DNA of 64,000 bases from Lysinibacter sp. HNR (lineage in GTDB: Bacteria > Actinomycetota > Actinomycetes > Actinomycetales > Microbacteriaceae): assembly GCF_029760935.1 (NCBI RefSeq), contig NZ_CP121684.1, positions 682,001 to 746,000 of the forward strand, written 5' to 3'. Under the pieces are notes generated by a model. The model did no database searches. It was given only the letters and a program-made list of their open reading frames with translations, and was not told the DNA's origin. A program made the position numbers and the translations under genes. Positions 26,123-33,762 of this stretch are shown one piece after another (position 1 is the stretch's first letter; every line of letters begins with the position of its first letter).

Positions 26123-26653
26123 CTAGCGGGGATCGGGTTGCGGTGTGTCTGTGGTGGGTTGGGGGTGTGCTTTGTGGCGTTGGGGAAGAAAATAGAGGAA
26201 GAGAACTGTGCCTATGATTAGGGCGCTGGTGATGAGGCCGAGGGGGGTTTGGAGTAGTCCCGTGAGGCTGCCGAGGTAGGGAATGACGAATATTGTTTTC
26301 CATACCTCGGTGACGGTGTAGGGGCGAGGGTCGTTTGTGTCGTTTGCATCTCCGCGGAGGATGAGGGTTGTTTCGCCGGCGGCTGTGTTGGCCTCCACGA
26401 CGCGGTGGGTCACGAGGCCATCGTGATCGAGCCGCTGGGTGGTAACAACGTCTCCTATCTGTATTTCACTTGCCGCGGTTTTTTGCGCGAGGATCAGGGA
26501 TCCGGTGGGGATTGCCGGCTCCATTGAACCGGTTGCCACGATTGCCGGCCTGATGTGGAAGATAAGGGCGACGAGAAAGAAGAGGAGACAGAGGGCGCCG
26601 ATGATTGCCAAGAGGGTGAGAAGGACGGACCGGATAAGGCTGAGCGTGCGCAT
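26123..26653 (-). CDS. SipW-like signal peptidase I of the surface operon
   Basis: 176 residues. An N-terminal helix is followed by the catalytic-serine box VATGSMEPAIPTGSLI, then IQIGDVVTTQR, and the histidine box LVTHRVVE in place of the lysine box of ordinary bacterial signal peptidases. Next comes LRGDANDTNDPRPYTV. A C-terminal helix and a polar tail close it. This Ser-His arrangement is the archaeal/ER/SipW type, which in Bacillus processes TasA and TapA. It is the last gene of the minus-strand operon 31613-26123, so its substrates are probably the exported proteins encoded upstream. Confidence 0.88.
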   Translation of the reverse strand: MRTLSLIRSVLLTLLAIIGALCLLFFLVALIFHIRPAIVATGSMEPAIPTGSLILAQKTAASEIQIGDVVTTQRLDHDGLVTHRVVEANTAAGETTLILRGDANDTNDPRPYTVTEVWKTIFVIPYLGSLTGLLQTPLGLITSALIIGTVLFLYFLPQRHKAHPQPTTDTPQPDPR

Positions 26654-26705
26654 AGGGTAAACGGGTTTCTTTGTGACAGTGTGGTGTTTGGTGAGATGCG
26701 GTGGT

Positions 26706-27446
26706 TTAGGGTGTGGTGGACGTTCCTGTGAACTGTAGGGCGAGGGCGGTAAGGCCTCCGTTGAAGGATGGGGTCACGGAGCTGCTGAGGTGAATCATGA
26801 CGGTGATGGTGGTGGTGCTTTGTGGGGGGAGGGGTGTGGTGAGGGGGGTTCCGTTGGGTAGGGCGGGGAATCCGAGGGGGGTGAGGGTGCCTAGGTTTCC
26901 TGATGCGTTTTGTATGGTTGCCCCCTCTTGCGGGTTGGAGGTGGAGTTGCCGACGATGAGTTCGTTGGTGAGGGAGTTGACGATGGTGATGCGGACGAAG
27001 GGCGTGATGTTGGGAGCGTTTCCGACGGCTCCTGTTCCTATGGGGATGACGGAGACCTGCGTTGCAGAGGGGAGAGTTTCTGTGTTGTTGAAGACTGTGG
27101 TTTGGAACGTGATGGTGCGTCCGGGGACGAGGGCGTTTTTGCCGGGGATGGGTAGGGTGAGGCTTTCTTCGGGATTGGCGTGGGCGATGGTGTTGTCTGG
27201 GAGAACCGTGGCGATGCTAAACGGGGGAGCACCGATTCCGGTTTGGCCTCCGAGCCGGAGTGCTGCGTTATCAATGCGGGTAGCTCCTGTGGTTCCGATT
27301 CCGAGGATGAGGAGGAGTCCCGCAGACATCCACAGCCACCTGGCTGCGGGGGGTGTGGAGCGTTTATGCTTCAGGGCGGTGTGAGACTTCCGCGAATTTT
27401 CTGGACGGGGTGAGCGATGCCGCCCCGGGTGCGAGTGGTTTTTCAT
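26706..27446 (-). CDS. Exported protein of the SipW-associated operon, unclassified
   Basis: 246 residues. A long basic, His/Arg-rich n-region of about 35 residues, one hydrophobic core (WLWMSAGLLLILGIGTTGA), then a beta-rich body: LTLPIPGKNALVPGRTITFQTTVFNN, FVRITIVNS, and PPQSTTTITVMIHLSSSV near the end. The layout matches the other exported proteins of this operon. No anchor is seen, so it is either secreted or assembled into a surface fibre. The ATG overlaps the preceding RCC1 gene stop (ATGA). I do not recognise a named family. Confidence 0.7.
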   Translation of the reverse strand: MKNHSHPGRHRSPRPENSRKSHTALKHKRSTPPAARWLWMSAGLLLILGIGTTGATRIDNAALRLGGQTGIGAPPFSIATVLPDNTIAHANPEESLTLPIPGKNALVPGRTITFQTTVFNNTETLPSATQVSVIPIGTGAVGNAPNITPFVRITIVNSLTNELIVGNSTSNPQEGATIQNASGNLGTLTPLGFPALPNGTPLTTPLPPQSTTTITVMIHLSSSVTPSFNGGLTALALQFTGTSTTP

Positions 27447-28906
27447 GAGTCAACTCCGGGCAGCCTTAATAGTGTGATGGGTTGGGAGGGTGCGAGGGGT
27501 GTTGTGCTGACTCCCCAATTATTGCGAACGGAGGAGTGTGTGTTGGTGTTGGATCCGCTTGTTGACCCGCCCCAGAGGCGCATGTGACCGTCTGTTGTGA
27601 GGGCCATTCCCGTGTAGCCAAAGCCGCCGATGTCTGTAACGGTTGCGCCCAGGGCAACAATTTGTGTCGGTGTCTGGAGATTAGTGCGGGACATGGCTCC
27701 CGTCCAGGGGTCGGGGCCGCCCGCAAAGCTGTAGCGTCCGTAAATATAGAGCGAGTTATTTGTTCCGAGGAGCAGGACATATTCCTGGGTGGCGGCGAAC
27801 TTTTGGATGCGAACATTACCGGGGAGTGCGAGAGGTGTGGGGGTATTGTTGGCAACGGGTGTGTTGCTAGCACGGCCCGTTCCCTGCTGAGACCCATTTC
27901 CCCAGGTGATGACTTGTCCGGTGTTGAGAAACATCTGATTACCAAAGGAGTGGCCGGTGAGGGTCTGGATCGTGCAGGTGTCCTGGGGGGAGCCAGCGAC
28001 AGTTCCCGGGTTATTGCAGCCTGATTGTGCATACGTTGAGAGGGTATTGGAGCGCTGAGGAGAAAACACAATGCCGACAACGTTATCGCCAGAAGGAGAA
28101 CCCGCAAAAGAGTAGCCATCGTTTGCTCTGCCCCACCACACAACGTTATTGTTTCCCATGACCGCCCACCCGTTCCAGGTGCCTGATCCAATGGAGTGTG
28201 CGCCCTGGAGGATGCGTTGGGGGGTGGGACTTGAGGCGGTTGGTGTTCCCTGGCCGGTGATGCCATGATCTTGTGCCCAGCCCCAGGTGTAGACGGCCCC
28301 GTTTTGGGTGAGGGCTATAAAGACTCCTGCGGTGGAAATGAGATCGACCACGGTGCCGTCACCGGTGGGTATGTTTACTCTTCCGGGGGTGAAGAAGGTT
28401 GCTCCGGTTCCGGGGCGCCCCATGACGTTGTTGACCTGGTTGCCGCCCCAGGTGTAGACAATTCCGTCGTGTGAGAGGGCTGCTATGCCGGTCATGTCGA
28501 AGTTGGAGGGGAAGAAATTGTCGTGGCTCACTCCGGCAACTTTGATAATTCTGCGCTGTCCACCCGGGCCGGTATAGCCGTCATTGGGAAGAATAACTCG
28601 GGAGGGGGGTGCGGTGCCGGGCACGCTAGCCACGCCTGTGCCGGAGAGTCCGTTCTCGCGGAATCCCCATACCCAGAGGGTTCCGTCCGTCTGGATCGAC
28701 ATCCCCGTGTTGGCGATGTAGGTGTTGGTCGCTTTAAATCCTGATCCTGCCGTGCGAAGAGCGTTTGGGCTGGTGCTGGGTGTGATAGCTGTGGCTCTGT
28801 CGGTGTAAGCGGCAGAACTGTGGGGAGTGTAGGTTATGCCGAGAGGGACAGTAACGATGAGAGCGGCGAGGAGAGCGAAGCGGAGGAGAGGCTTACGGCG
28901 AGTCAT
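27443..28906 (-). CDS. RCC1-repeat protein with a SipW-type signal region
   Basis: 487 residues. The signal region ends in SSAAYTDRATA, the same [AV]-[FY]TD pattern as its TasA-like neighbours, so it is probably cleaved by the SipW-like peptidase of the operon. The body consists of RCC1 units (TDGTLWVWGFRENG, SHDGIVYTWGGNQ, TQNGAVYTWGWAQDHG, TGQVITWGNGSQQG, TTDGHMRLWGGS), each with a WG or TWG turn, forming a seven-bladed propeller. A cysteine pair lies in SGCNNPGTVAGSPQDTC. There is no membrane anchor. Unlike the protein at 962, its repeats are well diverged. A structural, adhesive or ligand-binding tip role is inferred. Confidence 0.78.
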   Translation of the reverse strand: MTRRKPLLRFALLAALIVTVPLGITYTPHSSAAYTDRATAITPSTSPNALRTAGSGFKATNTYIANTGMSIQTDGTLWVWGFRENGLSGTGVASVPGTAPPSRVILPNDGYTGPGGQRRIIKVAGVSHDNFFPSNFDMTGIAALSHDGIVYTWGGNQVNNVMGRPGTGATFFTPGRVNIPTGDGTVVDLISTAGVFIALTQNGAVYTWGWAQDHGITGQGTPTASSPTPQRILQGAHSIGSGTWNGWAVMGNNNVVWWGRANDGYSFAGSPSGDNVVGIVFSPQRSNTLSTYAQSGCNNPGTVAGSPQDTCTIQTLTGHSFGNQMFLNTGQVITWGNGSQQGTGRASNTPVANNTPTPLALPGNVRIQKFAATQEYVLLLGTNNSLYIYGRYSFAGGPDPWTGAMSRTNLQTPTQIVALGATVTDIGGFGYTGMALTTDGHMRLWGGSTSGSNTNTHSSVRNNWGVSTTPLAPSQPITLLRLPGVDS

Positions 28907-29567
28907 GGTTTTTGCCCTTTCTCTTTTGCATAAGCGACGTGATAGTGAGGTAGGTTCCGACTCCTAGTGTGAGGAACAGCAACCAGAAGAGGAATGGTGT
29001 GTTTGCGTGTCCGGTGAACGCGAGCCCGTCGTCGGGTTGTGTACCGGGTATGAGCGGTGGCTTTTGAGGGGTGTGTGCTGTGGCGGTGAGGGTGAATGTT
29101 AGTGTTTGGGATGCTCCTTGAAATTGGTTTCCCGTGGTGTTCGGAAGAGAGACTGTTGAATCGATAACGATTGTTTCTTGAGGATGTAGAGAACCGAGCG
29201 AGAGGGTGCGGTTGTGCAGCTCACACAGTGTGGTGTTGGCCGTGTGTTGCCCGTTCACCGTGACGGTGAGTTGGAGTAGCTGATCGATGGAGTCTTTTTG
29301 TTCACATGCGGGAAGGCGGGGCTCTTGGTCGTGGGTGAGGACGAGGGAAATTTCTGCGGGGGTGTTGCCGGGGTTGGTGGCGTTGAGGGCCCAAGACGAG
29401 GAGTGTCCGGGGAATGGCATGGGAACGGTTACTGATTCCGGGGTGAGGTGTAGTAGTGGATTCTCCACAGCGATTGCGGGGATTGGTGCCGCGCTGAGCC
29501 CGGTTGCGAGAAGGATGCCCCACAGGAGCAGAGTGGGCTTGGGGCGGTAAATAGTGTGCCGGTTCAT
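28893..29567 (-). CDS. LAFTG-anchored surface protein of the SipW-associated operon
   Basis: 224 residues from ATG 29567, which overlaps the upstream stop (ATGA). Signal peptide with hydrophobic core TLLLWGILLATGLSAAPIPAIA. The body is beta-rich: LTPESVTVPMPFPGHSSSWALNATNPGNTPAEISLVL, then two cysteines. The end is a cell-wall sorting signal: LAFTG, a hydrophobic stretch FLFWLLFLTLGVGTYLTI, and basic QKRKGK. LAxTG is the motif read by class E sortases in high-GC Gram-positives. It may be the base that fixes the fibre or propeller protein to the wall (inference). It overlaps the RCC1 gene by 14 bases. Confidence 0.8.
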   Translation of the reverse strand: MNRHTIYRPKPTLLLWGILLATGLSAAPIPAIAVENPLLHLTPESVTVPMPFPGHSSSWALNATNPGNTPAEISLVLTHDQEPRLPACEQKDSIDQLLQLTVTVNGQHTANTTLCELHNRTLSLGSLHPQETIVIDSTVSLPNTTGNQFQGASQTLTFTLTATAHTPQKPPLIPGTQPDDGLAFTGHANTPFLFWLLFLTLGVGTYLTITSLMQKRKGKNHDSP

Positions 29568-30277
29568 GAGGTGGACCCGTTGAAATTGATTCCGAGCGCG
29601 AGAGTTCGGTTGAAAAAGTATGGGTTTCCAAGGGCCCCCGGCATGTTGATTGATACGGTAACGGTTTGGGGAATGTTCTGTCTCCAATTGTTGAGGATCA
29701 CCGGTTGGGCATTGATTTGTGCTGCGGTGAGTGCGGTTCTTACCGGTGTGCCGTTGACCGAGACGGTGAAGAGGGCGACATTATAGGGGTCTGCGCCCGT
29801 GGGGTATCCGGGGTCTGGCGGCCGGACTCCTGTGTAGGCGTTAAACAGTTGTAGTGTGACCGGTCCCGAGGCCTCGGTGAGCGTGACGACGGAGAGGTCA
29901 AAAGTGGCGGTTCGAGGGGAGCCGATAGTGTTGATCAGTCCTACGTTAGAGGTGTCCACTACGTAAGCAGGGTTGTCCCCCTGGGTAACATTCCCGTCGC
30001 GGTCGATCAGTGCGATGTCGTATCGGCCTCCGATAGCACCTGCGGTACCAACGCCAAAGGTTGAGGTGTCGGTGAAGGCGGCCAGCGTGGTTGAGATGGT
30101 GGCCGGGAGGAGCCCCGCGATAGCGAGTATACCTGCGCAGATCTTTGCGTGGCGTTGAACGCGTGGGGGGCGTCGGGTATGGCGTGGCGTGTGGTCTTTG
30201 TGAGGCGGGTTGGCGCGCGGAATGTGATTTTTGTGTGATGAACGTTTGTGGTATCTATGAGCGGATTGCCTGTTCAT
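29564..30277 (-). CDS. TasA/SipW-type exported protein
   Basis: 237 residues from ATG 30277, overlapping the upstream stop. The n-region is unusually long and full of His, Arg and Lys (about 50 residues), followed by a hydrophobic core (AGILAIAGLLPATISTT) and LAAFTDTSTFGVG, the AFTD pattern of SipW substrates. The mature part is beta-rich: TATFDLSVVTLTEASGPVTLQL, NIPQTVTVSINMPGA. These are signs of a TasA/camelysin-like fibre subunit, though overall homology cannot be shown here. No anchor is present. Confidence 0.75.
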   Translation of the reverse strand: MNRQSAHRYHKRSSHKNHIPRANPPHKDHTPRHTRRPPRVQRHAKICAGILAIAGLLPATISTTLAAFTDTSTFGVGTAGAIGGRYDIALIDRDGNVTQGDNPAYVVDTSNVGLINTIGSPRTATFDLSVVTLTEASGPVTLQLFNAYTGVRPPDPGYPTGADPYNVALFTVSVNGTPVRTALTAAQINAQPVILNNWRQNIPQTVTVSINMPGALGNPYFFNRTLALGINFNGSTS

Positions 30278-30855
30278 GTATTTGTCCCGATGAATTGGAA
30301 TTCCAGCCCGGTTTTTTTGTCTATCCATTCTTCGTCGTGTTGGGGGGTGAGTCGAATCTGGACATCGAGTATCGCGTACTCCTCCGAGATGAGTGTTTCT
30401 GGAAGGGAGATATGTGCCAGCTGGGTTGCGGGGATATCCTGTGCGATAGTGGTCTGTCCCTGTTTGACTGTGACAGCTAGCTGGTTGAAGAGGTATTCTC
30501 CATCAGCGGGGTTTCTACCGGGGATTGGAGTGGGGCGAAGTGAGAGTGTGATGCTTGTTGCGGTGAGTGGACTTTCGTTGCGCACTGCCATTCTGAGCTT
30601 GAGCGGATGGTCAGGCGTTATGGAATTCTCCGCGAGTTCAACGGTGTAGGAGCGGCCGGTGTGTCTGTTCCAGTCTTCTATTGTTGGTGTCCAATTGAGT
30701 TGTGCGTTTCCGATGGCAGCGATTCTCAAGGTGTTTTGCTCTCCCTGAAGCAGAACGCTGCTGCTTTGCCACTGGGTAATCATTGCGGAGGTGAGGAGGG
30801 CTGCGAGGCAGAGGAAGATTCCACTGCTAAGTATGAAACGTATTGGTGCTTTCAC
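30274..30855 (-). CDS. Exported or membrane-anchored accessory protein
   Basis: 193 residues from GTG 30855, which has the strong ribosome site AGGAGGAGGG just before it; ATG 30885 in frame would place this site inside the gene. The N-terminal helix FILSSGIFLCLAALLTSAMI is followed by an extracytoplasmic beta-rich domain: LKLRMAVRNESPLTATSITLSLRPT, ISEEYAILDVQIRLTP. The polar hydrophobic-core boundary is like that of the TasA-type neighbours but lacks FTD. Family not recognised. It overlaps the next gene by four bases. Confidence 0.65.
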   Translation of the reverse strand: MKAPIRFILSSGIFLCLAALLTSAMITQWQSSSVLLQGEQNTLRIAAIGNAQLNWTPTIEDWNRHTGRSYTVELAENSITPDHPLKLRMAVRNESPLTATSITLSLRPTPIPGRNPADGEYLFNQLAVTVKQGQTTIAQDIPATQLAHISLPETLISEEYAILDVQIRLTPQHDEEWIDKKTGLEFQFIGTNT

Positions 30856-30896
30856 AACCCTCCTCCTCTCATCTTTGGTTGGCATGCGCTATGGGG

Positions 30897-31613
30897 TTAG
30901 GTAATTGAGGTGGCGTTGAAGTTTGCCTGCAGGAAGGCTCTGAGCCCGTTAAGCGAGTTGTCGGTGTGAGTAGACCCCGAGTCTGCTTGGGTGAGTAGGG
31001 TGATGGTGACCCTAACGGATGACTCCTCACCCGCGCCGAGGCGGTTCAGGGTGAGAGGGGTTCGAAAATTACTAAAGCTCTGTACCCCGGAGTCAATTGG
31101 GGAACCATTAAGACTTGTTGCTGGCTGGGTTACCTGAAACCGGAGACTTGCAAGATAGTTTGCGGAAGTGACGTCTGTTGGCGTGTCTGCGAGCTGAATA
31201 AGTCCCAGGGTGACAGCGGAATTAATGTTGGTTGAGTCGTTTCGGATGGGAATATCGACAGAGATCGAAGGACCGCCCGGAAAAATACTGTTTGCACCGG
31301 CGATAGCGATGGGTGCACCCCCGGGGGTGTTGGCTTCCTGCCAGGTATCAGGAATTATTGCGCCCGTCACGGGATCTGTTCCAACGACTTGAAAGTTGAA
31401 CCCGTCGGTGCCTATGCCGCTAGCGCCAAGGTTGAGATTTGCAAAGTCTGTAAACACGGCACTGGTTACGAGGATTGCCACTCCCACGAGACTTCCCAAG
31501 GCGATAACTGCTCTTTTGCGTCCTTTTCGGTGTTGTGTGGTGGGAACTGGTGGTGGAGTATCGAGGAGCTGGAGGGGGGCGGTGGGAGTTGATGTGCTGT
31601 GAGCTGAGTACAT
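30897..31613 (-). CDS. TasA/SipW-type exported protein, first gene of the operon
   Basis: 238 residues. N-terminal Pro/Thr-rich, then basic HRKGRKR, a hydrophobic core (AVIALGSLVGVAILVTS), then AVFTDFANLNLGASGIG, the best match in the operon to the SipW substrate pattern. The mature part has ISVDIPIRNDSTNINSAVTLGLIQL and SSVRVTITLLTQAD. It fits a TasA/CalY-like major subunit, and its position next to the promoter fits high expression. GAGAGAC lies upstream of ATG 31613. Confidence 0.75.
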   Translation of the reverse strand: MYSAHSTSTPTAPLQLLDTPPPVPTTQHRKGRKRAVIALGSLVGVAILVTSAVFTDFANLNLGASGIGTDGFNFQVVGTDPVTGAIIPDTWQEANTPGGAPIAIAGANSIFPGGPSISVDIPIRNDSTNINSAVTLGLIQLADTPTDVTSANYLASLRFQVTQPATSLNGSPIDSGVQSFSNFRTPLTLNRLGAGEESSVRVTITLLTQADSGSTHTDNSLNGLRAFLQANFNATSIT

Positions 31614-31679
31614 GTTGTCTCTCTACAATCTGTGTTGTTTTACGGGGTTTCCAGGAAGGTCTTTGTGAAATTTGATCCA

Positions 31680-31708
31680 AGTGTAATTTATTGCTACGGC
31701 GTGCTCAA
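31680..31708 (-). promoter_or_regulatory. Promoter of the SipW-associated surface operon
   Basis: Minus strand: TTGAGC (complement of 31703-31708), a 17-base spacer, TACACT (complement of 31680-31685). It would give an untranslated leader of about 60 bases before the gene at 31613. The surrounding region is AT-rich. Confidence 0.5.
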
Positions 31709-32530
31709 TCAGTGATTTTTCAATATTTTTTAAATCAGCCTAAAAATTAAAATCTGATAGAAATTTGTCTCGGTGTATTAATCTTCATAAGTTATCTGAA
31801 GTAAACGCAGAAGGGGTTATTGGTTTCAGTCGCATAGGTTTTATATAAGCAAAACTAATGTTTATTAAAGTGAGGGTTATATATTCTTCTGATATCTCAC
31901 AGAGTCTTGCGGTTATTGCCTTGCATTTAATATTTTTAAGATCATTAGTGATCGGCATAATTTTTAAAGTGTTGACGGACTTTATGTCGACTTTTTCCTT
32001 TGATTGAGGGGCCTTTCACCCCGGGCGGGTTTTTAACGCGCTGTGGGCTGTGGGCTGTGTTTGTGACATCGACTGTTGGTGCGGCTGCTGGTAGCTGTCG
32101 TGAGTGAGGGGGTTTCCGACGGTGTCTCTGTCTGGCATTAAACAGAGACAAGCTCCTATCGAGGGCCTTTCACGTAGTCCTGTGTGTGTTTGCCTTTACC
32201 GAGAAGTGATCTGATATTTGGGTGGGTTTTTATCGTGGGAGATAATTTTTTCTGTGGGGGAGTCGTCTCTTGGAATGTTTTTCAATTGACCAAACTTCAC
32301 CCTAATTGTGTGGAGAATAATGCGAGCAAAGAGGAAATCTTTCCATCTCTGGGGAGAGAACGGAGTGGGGTTGTCAGCGGCAAGGCCTGCCGCGGCGAGA
32401 CGGATGAGGATGCGCTGAAGTCGAATCGCAACCCCTGGCGACTGTGGAGGTAGTTATTCCACCTGCGGGCGCTTCAAGCACTACCGCGCGGTTAGCCTTT
32501 GAGGAAGGCCTGCTCATCTAGACTGAGAAC
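31709..32530. other. AT-rich intergenic region, no gene seen
   Basis: About 820 bases. 31709-31980 is strongly AT-rich compared with the flanks. GGGCCTTTCAC occurs twice, at about 32010 and 32163. A short GATCA-TTAG-TGATC repeat lies at 31940-31953. Possible coding frames lack ribosome sites and protein-like sequence. It may contain control elements of the surface operon or the residue of an insertion. Confidence 0.45.
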
Positions 32531-33334
32531 ATGCTTGAAAATCCCCGTTCGCCGCGTGTTCGTTCCATTGCTAGACTCGCCAAAAAAACTGTGCGCCAGG
32601 AAGCGGGCTATTTTCTTCTTGAAGGCCCGCAGGCCGTTCGTGAGGCGCTCACCTATAAACCCGAGTTGCTAAGCGACCTCTTTGGTACCCCCACCGCCGT
32701 GGAGCGCCATCAAGACATCACAAACCTCGCGGCAGAGGCGGGGCACGAGATCGAGTTTGTCACCGAAGAGGTGCTTGCATCCATGGCCGATACCGTTACG
32801 CCGCAGGGATTTATTGCGATCTGTCGCCAGTTTCCCACCGCGCTCAAAGACATCTTTTCCGAAGATCTTAAACTCATTGTGATCCTTCAGGAGGTCCGTG
32901 ACCCGGGTAACGCCGGAACTATTATTCGTGCGGCAGACTCCGCGGGTGCCGACGCCGTGATCCTCACCGGGCGCAGCGTAGATCTCTACAACCCCAAGGT
33001 AGTGCGCTCGACCACGGGGTCACTGTTTCATCTTCCCGTTGCGGTCGATGCTTCGCTTGAGGACGTGCGTGACCGGGCCGCGGCGGTAGGGCTCACGGTG
33101 CTTGCTGCGGACACCGGCGGGGAAAGCCTGTTAGAGGCTCGCCGGGACGGAACCCTGGCACGGCCCACCGCTTGGCTCTTTGGGAACGAGGCTCGCGGGC
33201 TCAGCGACGAGGAGCTTGCCCTGGCTGATCGTGTGTTTACGGTGCCAATCTATGGGAGTGCGGAGTCTATGAATCTGGCCACCGCGGCATCGGTCTGTCT
33301 CTACGAGAGCGCGTTTGCGCAGCGTGGTTCTTGA
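32531..33334 (+). CDS. TrmH/SpoU-family RNA 2'-O-methyltransferase
   Basis: 267 residues. The N-terminal substrate-binding domain has VRSIARLAKKTVRQEAGYFLLEGPQAVREAL. The knotted SAM domain has motif 1 LQEVRDPGNAGTIIRAADSAGADAV, motif 2 LFGNEARGLSDEEL and motif 3 VPIYGSAESMNLATAASVCLYE. It methylates a ribose in rRNA or tRNA; the target site is not predictable. In related genomes it lies directly between rplT and pheS. Here it is separated from both by accessory genes. Confidence 0.92.
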   Translation: MLENPRSPRVRSIARLAKKTVRQEAGYFLLEGPQAVREALTYKPELLSDLFGTPTAVERHQDITNLAAEAGHEIEFVTEEVLASMADTVTPQGFIAICRQFPTALKDIFSEDLKLIVILQEVRDPGNAGTIIRAADSAGADAVILTGRSVDLYNPKVVRSTTGSLFHLPVAVDASLEDVRDRAAAVGLTVLAADTGGESLLEARRDGTLARPTAWLFGNEARGLSDEELALADRVFTVPIYGSAESMNLATAASVCLYESAFAQRGS

Positions 33335-33762
33335 GGGCATGGCCTGATTCCTCTCTTGCGGCCCCTCCAAGCCTTGCCGTTAGCTGAGTGTTGCGATGAG
33401 GAAGAGGTGCAAGAGGCTGGCTTCGTGGCGACGTGAGAACTCAACAATCAGATTGGACTCACTGTGAAGCCTCTATATAACTTCGCCCCCCGGAGAAGAT
33501 AGGTAATCACCGGTACGGGTTGAGTAGTGCGGCATAGCCACAGGGGTGAATTATTGCTAAGTGTGGGTGAAATACGCAGAATATCTATTGCTATCAAATT
33601 AGTATTCTGAATGTAGAAAATTGTAGATAAAGTCGTGCAGTAACCATTTCATTGAAGTTTTAGTTTCTTACACATGTCTACTGCAATGGGGGAACTAAGC
33701 ACAAATTGGTGATGTTCGTCTTGTTGTGTTTCAAAAGCTCTGATTATAAGGAAGTTGCCCAC
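33335..33762. other. Intergenic region upstream of the subtilase
   Basis: About 430 bases, GC-rich at first and AT-rich from about 33540. It contains a good promoter at 33453-33481. No gene is seen in it. Confidence 0.5.
33453..33481 (+). promoter_or_regulatory. Candidate promoter upstream of the subtilase
   Basis: TTGGAC (33453-33458), 17-base spacer, TATAAC (33476-33481). It would give a leader of about 275 bases before the gene at 33763. Confidence 0.4.

Noticed and set aside
32184-32453. Plus-strand frame of 89 codons before trmH
   Set aside because: No family resemblance and no convincing ribosome site; lies in a region of mixed composition.
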